From assembly GCA_016926375.1 (NCBI GenBank), contig JAFGOR010000150.1:1-55111 (forward strand): a stretch of DNA of 55,111 nt. The letters are read 5' to 3'. Shown here piece by piece: positions 53,445-55,111 of the stretch (the first letter of the stretch is position 1; every line of letters begins with the position of its first letter). The stretch is from Bacteroidales bacterium. Its GTDB lineage: Bacteria; Bacteroidota; Bacteroidia; Bacteroidales; UBA10428. The position numbers were made by a program, and so were the translations under genes. The notes beneath the pieces were generated by a model. The model saw only the letters and a program-made list of their open reading frames with translations. It had not been told where the DNA came from and did not search any database.

Positions 53445-53462
53445 TAGGCTCAAATTAAATCT

Positions 53463-53885
53463 ATGCAGCATATTTTTGTTTTTCTCAGCGGGGGAGAGTT
53501 GGTGGTTGTTTTTCTGGTTTTCCTGCTGCTTTTCGGATCGAGTAAAATTCCCGAGCTGGCAAAGGGCCTTGGAAAGGGTTTGCGTGAATTCAAAAAGGCG
53601 ACTGACGATATTAAAAAGGAAATCAACAACAGTACCGGAGATATTACACGGGATATTAATGACAGTATCGGGGGGCTCCAGAAAAATATCACGGATATTA
53701 CCTCAGATATATCCAAAGACTTGAACGAGAATGCCGGTTATGTGAGCCAAAGCTTAAACGAAACTTCAACAACCGTAAACCAGAATATTGCGGAAACTGC
53801 TTCAGAAGCGACAAAGGATCTGAACAAGGGTGCAGAAGACATCCAGGACCAGATCAACGAGATCACGGATAATATCAGCTCCTGA
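53463..53885 (+). CDS. TatA/Hcf106-like twin-arginine translocase protein with long tail
   Basis: A 140-residue protein. Residues 1-25 hold a membrane helix ([12 protein letters not shown]), then the hinge [23 protein letters not shown] (one block, 24-46), which is the TatA/B signature, and an amphipathic helix. The remaining 90 residues are a hydrophilic tail with repeated D-I units every 3-4 or 11 residues ([34 protein letters not shown]), predicting a long coiled coil. TatA multimers form the pore for folded proteins with twin-arginine signals; TatA proteins are often 60-90 residues, so this one is long and TatB-like in length. No tatC is adjacent. It lies 6 bases before lolD and is likely cotranscribed with it. 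Confidence 0.85.
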   Translation: MQHIFVFLSGGELVVVFLVFLLLFGSSKIPELAKGLGKGLREFKKATDDIKKEINNSTGDITRDINDSIGGLQKNITDITSDISKDLNENAGYVSQSLNETSTTVNQNIAETASEATKDLNKGAEDIQDQINEITDNISS

Positions 53886-53891
53886 ATTGCC

Positions 53892-54551
53892 ATGGCAATA
53901 ATCGAGGCAACAAACATCAGCAAGTCTTTTGGTTCATTGCAGGTTTTAAAAGGAATCAGCGTAAATATACAGCCGGGCGAAATAGTCACCATTGTTGGTG
54001 CAAGCGGTGCAGGTAAAACAACCTTTCTTCAGATCGCAGGCACGCTCCTCAAACCATCGAAAGGCCAAATCAGGATCAACGGAACAGAGGTCAGCCAGCT
54101 AAAGGACAAAGAACTGGCCAGGTTCAGGAATAAGCACATCGGGTTTGTTTTTCAGTTCCATCACCTGCTGCCCGAATTCACAGCCCTGGAAAATGTATGC
54201 ATACCCGCCTTTATTGCCGGAGTGAGCCGAAATGAAGCCATGCGCCGTGCCGACGACATCCTTGAATTTCTCATGCTCAGTCACCGGCTGAACCATAAAC
54301 CGGGTGAATTGTCCGGTGGCGAGCAACAGCGCGTAGCTGTTGCCAGGGCGCTGATCAATAATCCAGATGTTGTGCTGGCCGATGAACCTTCCGGCAACCT
54401 CGATTCACATAATAAAAAGGAACTTCACGAGCTGTTTTTTTCCCTGCGGAACAAGTATAACCAGACCTTTGTAATCGTCACCCATGATACGGAACTGGCC
54501 GGCATGAGCGACAGGACGATCACGATGCATGACGGGTTACTGGTGAGTTAA
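53892..54551 (+). CDS. lolD: Lipoprotein-releasing ABC transporter ATP-binding protein LolD-like
   Basis: A 219-residue ATPase. Walker [10 protein letters not shown] (about 35-43), Q-loop region [19 protein letters not shown] (one block, typical of the LolD/MacB group), signature [15 protein letters not shown], Walker [13 protein letters not shown] and H-loop VTHDTEL. It would drive LolC/E in extracting lipoproteins from the inner membrane toward the outer membrane, or a MacB-like exporter. The permease is not adjacent; the LolC/E-like gene at the left end of the window is 53 kb away. A palindrome CTTCGCC/GGCGAAG follows the stop. Confidence 0.9.
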   Translation: MAIIEATNISKSFGSLQVLKGISVNIQPGEIVTIVGASGAGKTTFLQIAGTLLKPSKGQIRINGTEVSQLKDKELARFRNKHIGFVFQFHHLLPEFTALENVCIPAFIAGVSRNEAMRRADDILEFLMLSHRLNHKPGELSGGEQQRVAVARALINNPDVVLADEPSGNLDSHNKKELHELFFSLRNKYNQTFVIVTHDTELAGMSDRTITMHDGLLVS

Positions 54552-54571
54552 TTAAGTAATATGCCAATGTG

Positions 54572-54597
54572 CTTCGCCCACAGAAGCCTTGGCGAAG
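54572..54597. repeat. Palindrome after lolD
   Basis: CTTCGCC (54572-54578) and GGCGAAG (54591-54597) are exact complements with a 12-base spacer. Possible terminator or short palindromic repeat; no T tract follows. Confidence 0.45.
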
Positions 54598-54662
54598 GAG
54601 GGCAAATGTGCAAACTGCAAGCATGTACCTGACATCAACAAAGGTTCCGCGGCCAAGCGCAT

Positions 54663-54845
54663 CAATATGTACTGATATCTTCACCAGAACGTGCACTACT
54701 TGAGTGTTTGTATCTTACTCCAAATCATTTTGACATGGTCGAATGCTATCAGGTCCTCGAAGGTCTTTCAAATCTTCGGCCAAAAGTACTGCATCGATTG
54801 ATTACAATCATATATTCAGGAGTTGGGTTGACTGAAATGTGTTAA
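54663..54845 (+). pseudogene. Fragment of an AbiEi-type antitoxin (type IV toxin-antitoxin), decayed
   Basis: Below the length cut of the ORF track. In one frame the sequence reads YVLISSPERALLECLYLTP, then HFDMVECYQVLEGLSNLRPK and VLHRLI before the reading frame runs into IIYSGVGLTEMC and a stop at 54843. The block SSPERALLECLYL...VECYxxLEGLxNLRP is what I remember of the C-terminal half of AbiEi-family antitoxins, which in intact proteins continues with a KVKRLFLYLAEKAG segment that is missing here. Upstream in frame there is a TGA at 54630 and no start codon or N-terminal winged-helix part. So it looks like a remnant of an antitoxin gene that has lost both ends. No AbiEii-like toxin is visible. 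Confidence 0.6.
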
Positions 54846-55027
54846 TTATGTAAATCTTATAAATAATTGTGTAACAACTTTCTTCTCAAATTGACATAAC
54901 TTTTCCAAATATGGTGGTAAGCGATGAACGCAGAATTGAAATAAGAATATTTACAAAATAAAGCCTTTAAATTTATTTGGCGGAATCCGAAAAGCCATAT
55001 GAGTAGGAAAATAATAAAAATAATATT
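54846..55027. other. AT-rich gap before the last gene
   Basis: Together with 54552-54662 this completes the gap after lolD. Beyond the palindrome and antitoxin fragment I see only AT-rich sequence and no clear promoter box, RNA gene or ORF. Confidence 0.4.
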
Positions 55028-55111
55028 ATGAGAACAATTAAGAGTCTAGTAATCATTGGAGTTGTTGCACTTTTAGCATCATGTGCATCAACAGCCAAAT
55101 TTCCTGTTTCA
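55028..55111 (+). CDS. Lipoprotein, 5' fragment cut by window end
   Basis: Only 28 residues are visible: MRTIKSLVIIGVVALLASC followed by ASTAKFPVS. This is a standard lipoprotein signal with lipobox LASC and Cys19. The family cannot be set from the fragment. It is too short for the ORF track and continues past the window. Confidence 0.7.
   Translation, partial: MRTIKSLVIIGVVALLASCASTAKFPVS

Noticed and set aside
54663-54845. Minus-strand reading DAVLLAEDLKDLRG as a small gene
   Set aside because: Short, without a start, and the plus-strand AbiEi-like reading of the same bases is far more convincing.

Overview
The window comes from a member of the Bacteroidota, most likely class Bacteroidia; I cannot go lower than that from sequence alone. 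Evidence: type IX secretion (T9SS) components (a type B sorting-domain protein, PorP/SprF, a PorE-like OmpA protein), type III glutamine synthetase, a fused SecDF, DUF3857/DUF5686/DUF4783/DUF1573 proteins, and many TAnnTTTG -7 promoter elements instead of E. coli-type promoters. No tRNA, rRNA, CRISPR array, integrase or transposase was seen. Most of the window is ordinary chromosomal backbone.

Layout. 1-1037: 3'-truncated LolC/E-like permease (minus). 1038-4738: a strongly AT-rich island. It has a leader with an 11-G tract and inverted repeats, then a small Cys-rich NVEALA-like secreted peptide, a hairpin, a 6-bladed beta-propeller lipoprotein, a membrane-anchored CxxC thioredoxin-like protein and a dedicated-looking signal peptidase I. 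It looks like a compact peptide maturation/export and sensing module and is the best candidate for an undescribed system here. 4739-9203: NamZ-type muramidase, a cluster of REP-like palindromes, a proline iminopeptidase-like hydrolase, an LpxH-like phosphoesterase and a GH26 lipoprotein. 9315-13129: two DUF3857/transglutaminase-like secreted proteins, one with a classical Cys/His and one with both replaced. 13223-21532: MBL hydrolase, aminotransferase, DUF1573 lipoprotein, ValS, PdxH, BrkB, NadC, DUF4783. 21672-25818: RlmH and a 1212-aa NtrY-like histidine kinase with no adjacent response regulator.

25911-36019: five co-directional genes, nearly all a few bases apart: a T9SS type B glycine-rich surface protein, PorP/SprF, a PD40-PKD protein, an unrecognised secreted protein, and a transmembrane beta-propeller/SpoIIE phosphatase. 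Together they suggest a surface structure coupled to a signalling output. 36020-43498: RluB, GlmM, DUF5686 outer-membrane protein, Era, Dabb protein, Der. 43548-48582: lipoprotein, PorE-like OmpA protein, GlnN. 48848-54551: ThuA lipoprotein, DUF3109 protein, then SecDF, a TatA-like protein with a long tail, and LolD. 54663-54845 is a decayed fragment matching the C-terminal part of AbiEi-type antitoxins, absent from the ORF track. The window ends inside a lipoprotein gene.

Three tail-to-tail gene junctions (14.0, 18.6 and 44.1 kb) are filled with long inverted repeats built from short tandem words, each with a different word. All family names are from motif recognition and memory; no searches were run.
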